A stretch of 64,000 nucleotides of DNA from Molossus alvarezi (taxonomy: Eukaryota; Chordata; Mammalia; Chiroptera; Molossidae): positions 132,049,430 through 132,113,429 of the forward strand of contig CM073908.1 of NCBI GenBank assembly GCA_037176705.1, read 5' to 3'. The translations under genes were made by a program, and so were the position numbers. Shown in pieces: positions 48,714 to 59,949 of the stretch (the first letter of the stretch is position 1; each line of letters starts with the position of its first letter). The notes beneath the pieces were generated by a model. It did not search any database, was not told the origin of the DNA, and saw only the letters and a list, made by a program, of their open reading frames with translations.

Positions 48714-51345
48714 GAACATTCAAAAAAGATCTAATACCCATTCTCCTCAAACTATTCCAGAAAATCCAAGAAGACAGGAGACTTCCAATCTCATTTTATG
48801 AGGCCTGCATAATCCTAATTCCAAAACCAGATAAAGACACTACAAAGAAGGAAAACTACAAACCAATACCCCTGATGAACACAGATGCCAAAATCCTTAA
48901 CAAAATATTAGCAAATCAGATCCAGCAATACATCAAAAAAAGTATTCACCATGAGGAAGATTTTAAAAAGTGAAAGCACATACCTTGTTCATGGCCAAGT
49001 GGGATTCATCCCAGGGATGCAAGGCTGGTAAAATATTTGCAAATCCATAAATGTGATACACCACATAAACAAAATGAAAGATAAAAATCATATGATCATA
49101 TCAATCAATGCTGAAAAAGCATTTGACAAAATCCAGCACCCACTTCTGATAAAAAACACTCAGCAATCTGGGAATAGAGGGATCATATCTCGACATAATA
49201 TAGGCCATATGACAGACCTACAGCCAATATCATACTCAATGGGCAAAAACTAAAAGCATTTCCCTTAAGAACAGGAACAAGACAAGGATACCCACTTTCA
49301 CCACTCTTATTTAACATAGTACTGGAAGTCTTAGCCACAGCAATCAGACAGATTGAAAAAATAAAAGGGATCCAAATCGGAAAGGAGGAAGTGAAACTGT
49401 CATTATTTGCAGATGACATGATACTGTACATAGAAAACCCCAAAGACTCCATCAAAAATTTACTAGACGTACTAAATGAATTTGGCAAAGTAGCAGGATA
49501 CAAAATTAACATCAAGACGGCATTCTTATACACCAATGATGAACTCACAGAAAGAGAAACTAAAAAAACATCTCATTTACCATTGCAGCAAAAAAATTAA
49601 CATAGCTAGGAATAGACTTAACCAAAGAAATAAAAGACCTATTTGCAGAAAACTACAGGTCATTGAAAAAAGAAATAGAGGAAGATATAAAAAAGTGGAA
49701 GCACATACCTTGTTTGTGGATTGGAAGAATTAACATCATTAAAATGTCCATACTACCCAAAGCAATCTATAGATTCAATGCAATCCTCATCAAAATACCA
49801 ACGACATACTTCACAGAACTAAAACAAATACTTCAAAAGTTCATATGGAACCAAAAAAGACCTCGAATAGCCACAGCAATCTTGAAAAAGAAGAACAAAG
49901 TAGGAGAGATCACATTACCAGATTTCAGGTTATACTACAAAGCCACTGTAATCAAAACAGCCTGGTACTGGCACAAGAACAGGCATATAGACCAGTGGAA
50001 CAGAACAGAGAACCCAGAAATGGACCCAAGACAATATGCTCAATTAATATTTGACAAAGGGGGCAAGAGCATACAGTGGAGTAAAGACAGCCTCTTTAAT
50101 AAATGGTGCTGGGAAAATTGGACAGCTACTTGCACAAAAATGAAACTAGACTATCAACTTACACCATACACAAGAATAAACTCAAAATGGATAAAAGACT
50201 TAAATGTGACTCATGAATCCATAAAAATCCTAGAAGAAACTGTAGGCAACAAAATTTCAGACATCATACGCAGCAGAATTTTCACTAATACATCACCTAA
50301 GGCAACAGAAAAAAAAAGGAGAAAATGAACACATGGGACTACATCAAACTCAAAAGCTTCTGCACAGCGATAGATACAATCCTCAAAGTGGAAAGGCAAC
50401 CCACTGTATGGGAGAGCATCATTGCCAATGATATATCAAGTAAGGGGTTAATTTCCAATATATAGAGAGTGCTCATACAACTCAACAAAAGGAAAACAAA
50501 GAACCCAATGATAAAAGGGGCAGAGGAACTAAATAAACATCTCTTCAAACAGGACATACAAATGGCTAAGAGACATTTGAAGAAATGCTCAACATCACTA
50601 ATCATCAGAGCGATGCAAATTAAAACAACAATGAGGTATCCCCTCACACCTTTCGTAATGGCTGCCATCAACAAATCATCAAACAACAAGTGTTGGTGAG
50701 GGTGTGGAGAAAAGGGGAATCTAGTGCACTGCTGGTGGGAATGCAGACTGGTGCAGCCACTATGGAAAACACTATGATGTTACCTCAAAAAATTAAAAAT
50801 TAAACTGCTATTTGACCCTATGATCCCACTTCTAGGAATATACCCTAGGAAGCCTGAAACACCCATCAGAAAAAATATATGTACCCCTATGTTCATAGCA
50901 GCACTATTTACAATTGCTAATATCTGGAAACAGCCCAAGTGTCCATCAGTAGACAAGTGGATAAAAAAGCTGTAGTACATATACACAATGGAATACTATG
51001 TAGCTGTAAGAAAGAAAGAGCTCTTATCCTTTGAGACGACATGGAGCAACCTGGAAAGTATTATCCTAAGCGAAACAAGCCAAGCAGAGAAAGACAAATA
51101 TCACATGATCTCACTAATTTCTGGAATATAATGAACTAAAGAAACTGATGAACAAAATAGACCCAGAGTCATAGAAGTAGGGTACAGATTGACAATCCTC
51201 AGAAGGAGGGGGGTATAAACCACAGAATTTATATGCATGTATTCATAACCAATGGACATAGACAGCAAAGCTGGGAAGGAGGGGGAGTGGGGAGGAGCGT
51301 GTCAATGGGGGGAAAGGAGAAACATTGTAGCAAAAATAAATTAAT
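48714..51345 (+). mobile_element. L1, 5'-truncated, reverse transcriptase to 3' UTR
   Basis: Begins inside the reverse transcriptase (aacattcaaaaaagatc), keeps motif A (near 49110), motif B and FADD (49410-49421), the Cys/His C-terminal region and a distinct 3' UTR (aaactgatgaacaaaatagac). Longest open frames are 221 and 121 codons; stops and frameshifts disable the rest. A 41-base piece from further downstream is embedded at 48954-48994. It is more diverged than the copies at 14.9 and 20.3 kb. No TSD was found. Confidence 0.93.
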
Positions 51346-51525
51346 TGAAAAAGAAGTTCTGAACTCATCACTCTAGATAATTCATCACAGAAGTAAAGAA
51401 AGTAATTTTCAAGCATTTTATTTTCATCTAAATCCTTTCAAGCAATTGTTTGAGTATTTGGTTATATTTTCTATGAGCACTTATAAAGGTTTTAAATCTA
51501 ACAAATCAATGCTATTTTTGTTGGT
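51346..51525. other. Short unassigned stretch
   Basis: AT-rich, nothing recognised. Confidence 0.35.
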
Positions 51526-51527
51526 TG

Positions 51528-51790
51528 CCAGATGGGAGGTAGGTGGGGGGATGGGTGGAAAAGGTGAAGGAATTAAGAAGTACAAATTCGTTGTTAGACT
51601 GATGAAACTCAAAGGGAAGGGCGGAGGGGCAAGGGACAAGATAAACCAAAGAATTTATATGCATAACCAATGGACACAGACAATAGTGTGGGGAAGGCAG
51701 GAGTAAGGGTGGGAGTGGGGAAGAGGCAATCAATGGGGGATAAAAGGCAGGACATCTGTAATACAGTCAACAATAAAGATGTTTTTTAAA
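51528..51790 (+). mobile_element. L1 3' UTR fragment (older bat-type L1)
   Basis: Order: gttggttgccagatgggagg, purine-rich G tracts, ccaaagaatttatatgcataacc, aatggacacagacaatagtg, gacatctgtaatacagtc, aacaataaag. Only the 3' end is present. The 86-codon frame here is chance. Confidence 0.75.
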
Positions 51791-51819
51791 AATGTTATTT
51801 TGTCGATAGCTCTGGGAAA

Positions 51820-52190
51820 GATTAAAAAACTGTGATCAGTTATGCACAGAGCATTTTGCCACAGGGATAATGTCTTCTGAAACATCTGACAAAGACAGTG
51901 TGTCCAAATGCTAACCAGTTAATCACTTGTCAGAGTTGCTCAGGAAAAGGAAAAGGTTGGGCTTTGCTCATTTCTCCTTGCTGCCATTATACATTCTTTG
52001 AAAACCATGTGTTTACATGTGCCCTGAAAGAAAACTAATGAATTCTATTTCCTCCACTGACGGCAACTAGAGCTGAGCACAGGCGGCAGTGATGCAATTG
52101 GCGTTGATTCATCATGCCCACAGTTCTGCACCTGTGTCATTGCCAGCAGGAACGAGGCAGTGTAACATCACACTTTGCTCATCCACATCC
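51820..52190. promoter_or_regulatory. Candidate conserved non-coding element
   Basis: Repeat-free, more GC-balanced than its surroundings and retaining CpGs (actgacggcaac, caggcggcagtg, attggcgttgat, ggaacgaggc). E-box-like cacctg near 52130 and a gttgattcatcatgcc stretch. No open frame of note. Inferred from composition only. Confidence 0.28.
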
Positions 52191-52550
52191 CCAGGAATGA
52201 GAGCACATACACACCAAAGAAAACAAACTCATAAGGCAAAATGTTTATATTAACAATCAATATATATGGTTTATACCAACTATTTCCTAAAACATATCTT
52301 ATGATAACATTAAACAATATTATATAAATATCTGTAGCTTGTCTGCTCATAAGAAGGATAAAATCCTTCAAGGGCTGTGGAACTTCTCTTTTTGTGGCCA
52401 CTAACAAGGCAACCAGTTGCTTACAAGCCAGAGCAGATGGAATACCATAGCTGCACTAGGTACTTCTTAGAATTTAACCAGAGGTCCTAACCCCATTTAG
52501 ATTCACTAATCTGTTCCATTTTCTTTTGGAAGGTATTCAAGAGGGCTCTT
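52191..52550. other. Single-copy sequence, no gene recognised
   Basis: AT-rich; a 79-codon minus-strand frame has no domain. Confidence 0.35.
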
Positions 52551-52563
52551 CCTCCTTATTTTT

Positions 52564-52785
52564 GTTTTTGTTTTTGTTTTTTTCTTTATTGATTTTTAGA
52601 TAGAGAGGAAGGGAGAGAAAGTGAGATTGAAACATCGATGAGAGAGAACATCAATTGGCCGCCTCCTGCATGCCCCCCACTGGGGATCAGACCCACAACT
52701 TGGGCATGTGCCATGACCAGGAATCAGACTGGCGACCTCTTGATGCATGGATCGATGCTCAACCACTGAGCCACACTGGCCGGGC
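52564..52785 (-). mobile_element. VES SINE (older subtype), 13-bp TSD
   Basis: Minus-strand head gcccggccagtgtggctcag, a block with cgccagtctgattcctgg, second block ending ggcggccaattgat, and a tail ctaaaaatcaataaag. TSD cctccttattttt at 52551-52563 and 52786-52798. Confidence 0.95.
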
Positions 52786-52798
52786 CCTCCTTATTTTT

Positions 52799-53530
52799 TG
52801 AATGTACATCTCATACAGTACAACCAACCTCGCCTCCAAATCACATCTCTCAGTGAGAATCCTAGGAGAAGAGCTCTCAAGAATGCTGGGTCTCATTTGT
52901 TCCACATGCCAGTTAGTCCTGCTCACATCTCATCCACCTACTTAAGAGTTGAAGTTAACCAAAAATATGAAAGAAACTGTCATTCCTGTCAAGAGACAGA
53001 AACCAATCCAGTAATTTGAACAAAGAAAAATCAATATTAAGAATTGTTAACTAGGAAAAGTATCAAGGAGTAAAAGAATACAGGAATAGCAAATATAGAG
53101 AGCAGCAACTCTCTCTAAGACTGAGGGAGATTATCCCAACAAAGAACACACTTGGAAGAGCCGCCACCCCCATCCAAGGCTGAGATTTTAATCCCATTAG
53201 AGAGTGTTTGACTGTAGCCCACTGGATGGTAGGAAAGACCACTGGGGTGCCATAGGCAGAGCTGGTTCATAGCCAGTGGTCCACGATGATGAGTAGAAGC
53301 CATCCATCTTGATACCAAAGAAACTCCAAGGATGGTGGGTATCACTGGGTCTCTCACATACCACTAACAGCCATGCCATGAGAGCAAAAGGTAAAGCACC
53401 CAGAAACCAGCAAGAGAGGCCCTTCCTCTGCTATGCTTTGCACTAACTCTACAGCACCCTATACTAGCAAGGCTTAACATTGACTTGCCTGGAAAGAAAT
53501 GTTTATAGGACCAAGCTCCAGCAGTATCAA
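52799..53530. other. Unassigned sequence, possibly an old repeat
   Basis: The stretch from about 52985 (ccagtaatttgaacaaagaaaaatc ... gaattgttaacta) has the feel of an old LTR or interspersed repeat, but I cannot name it. Frames of 60-90 codons carry no domain. Confidence 0.3.
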
Positions 53531-53539
53531 AAAGCAGGC

Positions 53540-55425
53540 ATTCCCCTCAACAGTCATATTCAACATCATACAAGAAGTCCTAGCTAATGCAATAAGGAAA
53601 GAAAAAATATACATATTAGGGAGGAAGACAGCAAACTGCCTTTGTACTCAGATGACCTGATTTGGGATGTGGAAAATCCCAAAGAATTGGGAAAAAAAAA
53701 AACTCCTGGAACTGATAGGCAATTATAGAAAGGTATAGAATGCAAGGTTAATATTCAAGAGTCCATTGTTTTCCTGTACATCAGTAATGAACAATTGGAA
53801 TTTGAAATTAAAAACACATCAACACCAAAAAATTAAAATATTTTGGCATAAATATGATAAAATATATACAATATATATGACAAAAGCTAAAACTGATGAA
53901 AGAAGTTAAAGATTTAAATAAATAGATATACCAGGTTTATGGATAGAAAGACTCAATATTATTACTATGTCAGTTCTCAACCTGATTTATAGATTCAATG
54001 CAGTCAAGCTCTATCAAAATTCAGGCAAGTTACTTTGTGGATATTGACAAATGGTTCAATGTCTATATGAAAAGGTAAGAGACCTAGAATAGCCAACACA
54101 ATATTAAAGAAAAAGAACAAAGTTAGAAGACTGGCACAACCTGATTTCAAGACTTACTATAAAACTACAGTGATCGCCCTGGCCGGTTTGGCTCAGCGGT
54201 TAGAGCGTCCGCCTGCGGTCCAGAGAGACCCTGGTTCGGTTCCCGCTAAGGGCATGTACTTCGGTTGCAGTTTGTCCCCGGCCCTGGTTGGTCGTGCGGG
54301 TGGCAGCCACTCGATGTGTCCCTTTCACATCGATGTTTCCCTCTCTCTCTCTTCCTCTCTCTCCCTCCTACTCTGTCTGTACAAAAAATGGAAAAATGTC
54401 CTCGGATGAGGATTAAAAAAAAAAAAAAAAAAAAACTACAGTGATCAAGACAATATGGTATGGCAAAGAACAGACAAATAGATTCAATGGGTCAGAATAA
54501 GGAGCCCAGAAATAGACCCACACACGTATAGTCAAGTAATCTTTAACAAAGGAGCAAATGCACTCTAATAGAGAAAAGGCAGTCTTTCCAACAAAGGTGC
54601 TGGAAAAACTGGACATCTACATGCAAAAAAAAATGAATATAGACACAAACTTTACACCTTTCAGAAAAAATAACTCAAAATAGAGCATAGACCTATGTGT
54701 AAAATGCAAAACTATAAAACTCCTATAAGATCACATATGATAAAATCTAGGTGACCTTGGGTTTGACAATGAGTTGTTAGATATAGCACCAAATGCACAA
54801 TATGAAAGAAAAAATTGAAAAGTTGGACTTCATTAAAATTAAAAACTTTTGCTTTGCAAAAACACTGTTAAGAGAATGAAAAGACAAGCTATAGATTGGA
54901 AGAAAAAAAACTGAAAATTATATATCTCATATGAACATGTATCCAACATATACAAAGAACTCTTAAAACTCTATAGAAATAAAACAGTCCAATTAAAAAT
55001 TTTAAAAAAGATCTGAACAAAAACCTCGCCAAAGAAGATAAACAAATGGAAAATAAGCATACGAAGGGATGCTTAAATAATATGTTATTAGGAATTTCGA
55101 AATAAAACAAGATACCACTACACAACTACATGATTTAACAAATGCACTCATGATATTTACCCCAAAAAGTTGAAAAGCTGTTTCCACACAAAAAACTGCA
55201 CAGCTTTGTTCATCATTGCCAAAATTTAGAAGCAACCAAGATGTACTTCAGTAAGTGAATGGATAAACAAACTGTGGTATATCTATACAATGGAATGCTA
55301 TTCAGTGAAAAAGAAAACATCTATCAAGCCACAAAAAGATGTGGAGGAACTTTAAAGCATGCCACTAAGCAAATGAAGCCAGTCTGAAAAGGCTACATAC
55401 ATATAATTCCACTAATGGGCGGGGA
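53540..55425 (+). mobile_element. Ancient L1 ORF2 (late RT to 3' end)
   Basis: Landmarks: catattcaacatcatacaag, a decayed FADD-equivalent (ctcagatgacctgatttgg), gattcaatgcagtcaag, caaagaacagacaaat, catatacaaagaactc, cagtaagtgaatggataaac, acaatggaatgctattcag. Split at 54175 by a VES. Frames destroyed. Confidence 0.85.
54176..54431 (+). mobile_element. VES SINE (youngest-looking), 15-bp TSD
   Basis: Perfect TSD aaaactacagtgatc at 54161-54175 and 54432-54446. The head gccctggccggtttggctcag keeps CpGs (gcggttagagcgtccgcctg). The A box-like and B box-like (ctggttcggttcc) regions would be the internal Pol III promoter. Its 3' end uses ctgtacaaaaaatggaaaaatg, shared with the copy at 59117, so the two form a subgroup. 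Confidence 0.97.
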
Positions 55426-55429
55426 CTAT

Positions 55430-55631
55430 CTACAGCACAGAGAAACAGGACAAAGGCATGATTCACATCCAGGGCTGCACTGAGCGAGACTCCAAGATTT
55501 CATTACACTACTCAGAACAGTGTGCAAACTAAAACTTACCAATCTTTTATTTCAGGAATTTTCCATTTAATATTTTTGGACCACAGTTGACCATGGTAAC
55601 CAAAATCACAGATAATTGGGGACTACTGTAA
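55430..55631 (-). mobile_element. Tigger-like MITE fragment (TcMar)
   Basis: Ends ...gataattggggactactg followed by TA, the complement of a cagtagtcccc terminus, with the typical interior ccatttaatatttttggacc and acagttgaccatggtaacc. The other end is decayed near 55430. Non-coding; exact family not assigned. Confidence 0.7.
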
Positions 55632-56144
55632 TTTGGTTTTCCATCCTTCATAGTCTCCTTCTTCACCTTCCCCTCTGCCCATTTCCTTTATTCCTTCCCT
55701 TTTCCAAACATGACAGAGGTCTTTCCATCCATATGCTATCCTATGGACTTTCTAGGCTCTTCCACATTTAATCGCATGTTTAATGGTTTATATCCACCCA
55801 GTCAGCATACAACAAATAAGAAAACCAAAAGTATAAAAAGAGTATTTAAGTGTTACATTTTAAAACTTCCATATACAAAAAACATTAAAAGAAAAATATC
55901 ATATGAGGGGAAACATTAGCAGCTTACCTGTCAGAAAATGTGCTATTTTCAAAGCTCCATAGACACAGCCAAATTGAGAGTCAAGTCGCTGCAATAAAAT
56001 GTTAAATAATGGTACTTCTGAGGCATGCAATTATGGGCAACTTATTTCTTTTTTTGTGATATTTGTATTTTCTAGATTTTCTACAATGAATAGGCATTAC
56101 TTTACTAATCAGGAAAATGTTAAGATAACTTTAAAAAACCTTCA
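55632..56144. other. Single-copy sequence, no gene recognised
   Basis: No repeat or exon supported. Frames of 69-87 codons are without domain. Confidence 0.4.
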
Positions 56145-56152
56145 GCTTAGAT

Positions 56153-56360
56153 CAAAGTTTCTCGACCTTGACACTATTGACATTTTGAGCAGGATAGTTC
56201 TTTGTTGTGGGGCTGCCCTGTGCACTATAGGTTTATCAGCATCCCTGGCCTCTGTTCACTAGAGACTAGTAGCACCTCCCAACTTATGACAACCAAAAAT
56301 ATCTCCAGATATTGCCAAATGTTTCCTGGGGAACAAGATTGCTCCAGTTGAGAATCAGTG
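56153..56360 (+). mobile_element. hAT-Charlie MITE (MER33/MER5-like)
   Basis: Ends agtttctcgaccttgacac and ccagttgagaatcagtg are terminal inverted repeats. Interior matches the known order: ttgacattttgagcagg, gcatccctggcctctgttc, gacaaccaaaaatatctcc, ttgccaaatgtttcctgggg. Flanks gcttagat and acttagaa match at 6 of 8 positions, fitting a decayed 8-bp TSD. The exact MER number is uncertain. Confidence 0.75.
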
Positions 56361-56368
56361 ACTTAGAA

Positions 56369-57640
56369 GAAAAATCTGATCTCCAGCATACTTTTGTGAG
56401 GAGAGAAAAGACTGAGTACTACACTTGTCTTTCTTATTTTTATGCCTCTGGGAAAGGCTCTGTTTGTCCAAACCATACAGTAATAAAAAGGTAGTGATTA
56501 TGAGAGCAAATGTTGTAATTAAGATTGGAGACATTCTTGTTTTCACTTTTACACAACTGTCTGATTAATCAACGTTCTGGACCTAAACCCTTCAGAAGGG
56601 TGGATTTGTTGACATATTGAAACAAATATACTGAGTCACATGAGTTTTGTAACCATGAAGAAGTTAGTTAGGTTTCTGCAGTTGTCAAAGTGAATGTGAT
56701 TCTTAACTTGTAAGCTTATTTTTATATGATGTGAGGAAAAGTTTTGCACCCAACCCATTTTATTATGAAATATTTCAGAAGTACATAACAACCATATACT
56801 AGCCACCAGACCACTGAAATGAATATTTATTCATACAAGAGCTGTGCTGCCCATGTATTACATTTCCATGCCCCCAAAAGTAATCATTCTCCTGAACTAC
56901 CATCCCCATACAGGTCTTCATACTTTTTACCCGGTTCCACAGCCTGATTTTAGCTGTATGGACAGCAGGGTATAAAACACTCTCCAGTAAATGTGTGCCT
57001 CAGCTCCCCTGAGGCCAAGGTACTTCTCACATATCTTATTGGTTTATAATCAAAAGATGAAACTCATCCTATGCAACTGAGAAAGGGTCCTTAGGAGCTG
57101 CACTGGAAATGCTCAGCCCTGATTATCTGTACTTCCTCCTTCTGAATCCTTTACATTTCTTAAAGCCTTATGTGAGTAGAATCTCCCAAGTCCTTTCAAT
57201 TATCCAACCTTGTCTATACCTTCAACAATATTTGGTCTGTGTTCATAAAATAGGATTACATTTATTCTTGGTGCAAAAGATGTATTGTTTTCATATGCCT
57301 TATGGTAGAAAAAGGCTTTCAATTTTTTTCTTGTTCCTTATACTCAAAACTGATTAAAAATAAACACAGCTACTATGAAACAACAATAGATAGTATGGGT
57401 GAGAATGACAAGTGTTCCTCCTTGCCAATTTGTAGCATTTTCCATTTTTGAAAAACTAAATGAATGTTCTTTCCCCTAACAAAATGGTTCTATAAGAACA
57501 CTTGCTTCTGATATCTCCAGTTGCAGAAAATTATTTAGGGGAGAATTATTTCAATGAATGTAATTGGCATTGGTGATTAAATTGTTATTTTGTAAGATGA
57601 AAGTCTGAAAAAATAATTTTGACAATGTGCAATGAGATGC
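56369..57640. other. Single-copy sequence, no gene recognised
   Basis: No repeat recognised. An 82-codon frame (57109-57357) has no domain. Confidence 0.4.
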
Positions 57641-57734
57641 CCTGGCCATTCCTTGATCTTCTCCCAGCCTGTTTGGCTCAAGTCATGTTCTTCCTTTGTC
57701 TTTTGCTCCTGTATGAAATATCCTCCTCCATAAC

Positions 57735-58215
57735 TCTCCTGATATAAATTCTACTTTTCCTTCAAGAGTTAGCTAAAGTCTGGCCTCTTCCATTAAAGTC
57801 TTCCTGGCTGACCCCAAAGCCTTCCTACAGGTTCATTTCTATAGAATAGCAGTTCTCAACCTGTGGTTTGTGACACCTTTGGGGGTTGAATGACCCTTTC
57901 ACAGGGGTCACCTAAGACATAACAGTAGCAAAATTACAGTTATGAAGTAGCAACAAAATAATTTTATGGTTGGGGGTCGCCACAACATGAGGAACTGCAT
58001 CAAAGGGTTGCAGCATTAGGAAGGTTGAGAACCACTGCTATAGAAGATTGTGCCATTGTTACTCAGTTGGCACTTGGTATGGATAATACTAGTATTCCAT
58101 TAGACAAACCTGTAATCCTTCCTGAGAATGTTTAGGTTCTATAAAAACAGGAGTCTTATTTGATATCTCTTGCTTTATATATCTTTATTTTTATGACAAT
58201 GTCTAAAAATCACCC
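57735..58215 (+). repeat. L2 LINE 3' fragment split by a hAT MITE
   Basis: Left part: ctacttttccttcaagag, a decayed attaaagtcttcctggctgacc. Right part, after the MITE: gttactcagttggcacttgg, ttctataaaaacaggagtc, gatatctcttgctttat. The two read as one L2 3' region in order. Confidence 0.6.
57839..58045 (+). mobile_element. SPIN/URR1-like hAT MITE, 8-bp TSD
   Basis: Body 57847-58037 (191 bp). Terminal inverted repeats tagcagttctcaacctg and the complement of aaggttgagaaccactg; perfect 8-bp TSD ctatagaa at 57839-57846 and 58038-58045, as expected of hAT. Interior holds ctttgggggttgaatgaccc, cctaagacataacagtagc, ttttatggttgggggtcgcc. The SPIN group is known from several unrelated tetrapod lineages including bats and rodents. 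Non-autonomous, no transposase. Most CpGs of the family are decayed. Confidence 0.88.
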
Positions 58216-58289
58216 TGTACATATTAAGAGCTATATGAGTTTTTAGATCAGTTTGATAATGAGAACACAGAGAACATCAAGTTCAAGGG

Positions 58290-58450
58290 TTTGGATTCTG
58301 GATCAAGTTCTGGTTGTATTGCTTACTATGGACAATTTACTTAACCTCTCTGACTCCATTTTCTCTTTCACAAAATATGGATAGTTATAGAATCTACCTT
58401 GCTGGACTATTATAAATATTTGTAGAGATTAAATGAGATAATTCAAGGTA
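58290..58450 (+). repeat. MIR SINE
   Basis: MIR order: gtttggattctggatcaag, tatggacaatttacttaacc, ctctctgactccattttctc, atggatagttatagaatc, gattaaatgagataattc. Confidence 0.8.
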
Positions 58451-58822
58451 GCTATAGAAAAAACTCCCTGTGTTCTCCTTTACTCTCATACTCCCAATAC
58501 TTCTCACACCAGATGTGTAGGTTTTCCACACATGAAGTAATTCTGCAACACCAGCTGGGTGGCCTATAGTTCAATCCAGCTCTGACACCATCTACCTGGA
58601 GTTAGCATCATATCCCACAAATTAAGGGCTCAGTCCCATAAGACTGTTCCCATTTTAAATGCTAATCACAAGTCCCAGATTGTCACCTGTACTTGACCAA
58701 TCTATCATAAATAAAGGTTCCCATGATTCCCCTCCTTGGGTTCAATAATGTGCTAGAGTAGCTCACAGAAATCAGTGAAATACTTACATTTACTAGGTTT
58801 ATTATATAATAAAAGATAAGAT
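58451..58822. other. Single-copy sequence, no gene recognised
   Basis: No repeat or exon supported. A short aaaagataagataaaagat stretch lies at the VES insertion site. Confidence 0.35.
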
Positions 58823-58837
58823 AAAAGATACAGATGA

Positions 58838-59114
58838 GCACTGGCTGGTTTGGCTCAGCAGTTAGAGCATTGGCCCGTGGACCAAAGAGTTGCGGGTTTA
58901 ATTCCACTCAAGGGCATGTACCTCAGTTGTGGTCTGGTCCCTGGCCCTGATTGAGGTCGTGCAGGAGGCAACCAATCAACCTGTTTCTCTCAAATCGATG
59001 TCTCTGTCTCTGTCTCTGTCTCTCTCCCTCCCTCCCCCACCTCCTTCCCTCACACTCTATCTGAAGATAAATGGAAGAATATCCTCAGGTGAGGATTAAA
59101 AAAAAAAAAAAAAG
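58838..59114 (+). mobile_element. VES SINE, first of a tandem pair
   Basis: Head cactggctggtttggctcag, intermediate subtype with attccactcaagggcatg and gtgcaggaggcaaccaatc, an interrupted CT/gtctct tract, tail gaagataaatggaagaat and an A run at 59098-59114. The left TSD copy aaaagatacagatga is at 58823-58837. Confidence 0.95.
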
Positions 59115-59116
59115 AG

Positions 59117-59363
59117 CCCTGGCCGGTTTGGCTCAGCGGTTAGAGCATCAGCCTGCGGTCGGAGAGACCCAGGTTCAGTTCCCGCTAAGGGCACGTACTT
59201 CGGTTGCAGTTTGTCCCCAGCCCTGGTGGGTCATGCGGTGGCAGCCACTCAATGTGTCCCTTTCACATCGATGTTTCTCTCTCTCTGTCTCTTCCTCTCT
59301 CTCCCTCCCACTCTATCTGTACAAAAAATGGAAAAATGTCCTCGGGTGAGGATAAAAAAAAAA
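59117..59363 (+). mobile_element. VES SINE, second of a tandem pair (youngest-looking)
   Basis: Head gccctggccggtttggctcag directly after the A tail of the first copy; tail ctgtacaaaaaatggaaaaatg as in the copy at 54176. The right TSD copy aaaagatacagatga is at 59364-59378. It differs in subtype from its partner. Confidence 0.95.
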
Positions 59364-59379
59364 AAAAGATACAGATGAA

Positions 59380-59930
59380 CAGCCAGATGAAGAGAGATAC
59401 ACAGGATAGATCCGGAAGAGTCCCAAGCACAGGAGTTTCTGTCCCCATGGAGTTGGGGTGCATCACTCTCCTGGCACATAGATGCATTCGCCTACCCACC
59501 GGCCCCTGTTCTGAAGCTATCCAGGAGCCTACCAGGGGCTGCCTCACTAAAACAAAAGACACTTCTATCACCTGAGAAATTCCAAGGGCTTTAGGAACCA
59601 GGATTAAAGACCAAATGTTAGAACAAAAAATGCTCCTAGTGCTCTTATCACTTAGGAAATTAGAAGAGCTGTAGGAGCTCTGCATCAGAACTAGGGGCAG
59701 AGACCAATATATATACTTTTTTTATTATTTCACAGTGGCTTACAACATAGTAAACCCCAAAAAATGATAAATATTTTTAAGATTATCCTCAGTAGGATCA
59801 AGAAGGATATTTCTTTTTGCTTCAAGATAAGAAGATGCTATTAATATATAAAATAAGAGTGACTCTCACCAGAATAATACTTCATCCCCCAGGCACAAAT
59901 GAGTTTGTAGAAGTCAATGTTTAATGCACT
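59380..59930. other. Single-copy sequence, no gene recognised
   Basis: Two overlapping frames on opposite strands (123 and 140 codons) both start in VES sequence; neither has a domain. Nothing else recognised. Confidence 0.4.
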
Positions 59931-59949
59931 ATTTAAAATGTCCAAACAG

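Noticed and set aside
54181..54250. tRNA-gene-like A and B box sequences in VES heads
   Set aside because: They are parts of tRNA-derived SINEs; the rest of the tRNA fold is missing and each copy has a SINE body, tail and usually a TSD.
59204..59685. 123- and 140-codon frames on opposite strands
   Set aside because: Both run through VES sequence; low-complexity serine or arginine/glutamate stretches come from its CT tract.
14903..59949. Similarity of the insertion sites at 14903 and 59933 (ttaaaatgtc in both)
   Set aside because: Both fit the general TTTT/AAAA preference of the L1 endonuclease; the extra shared bases are few enough to be chance.
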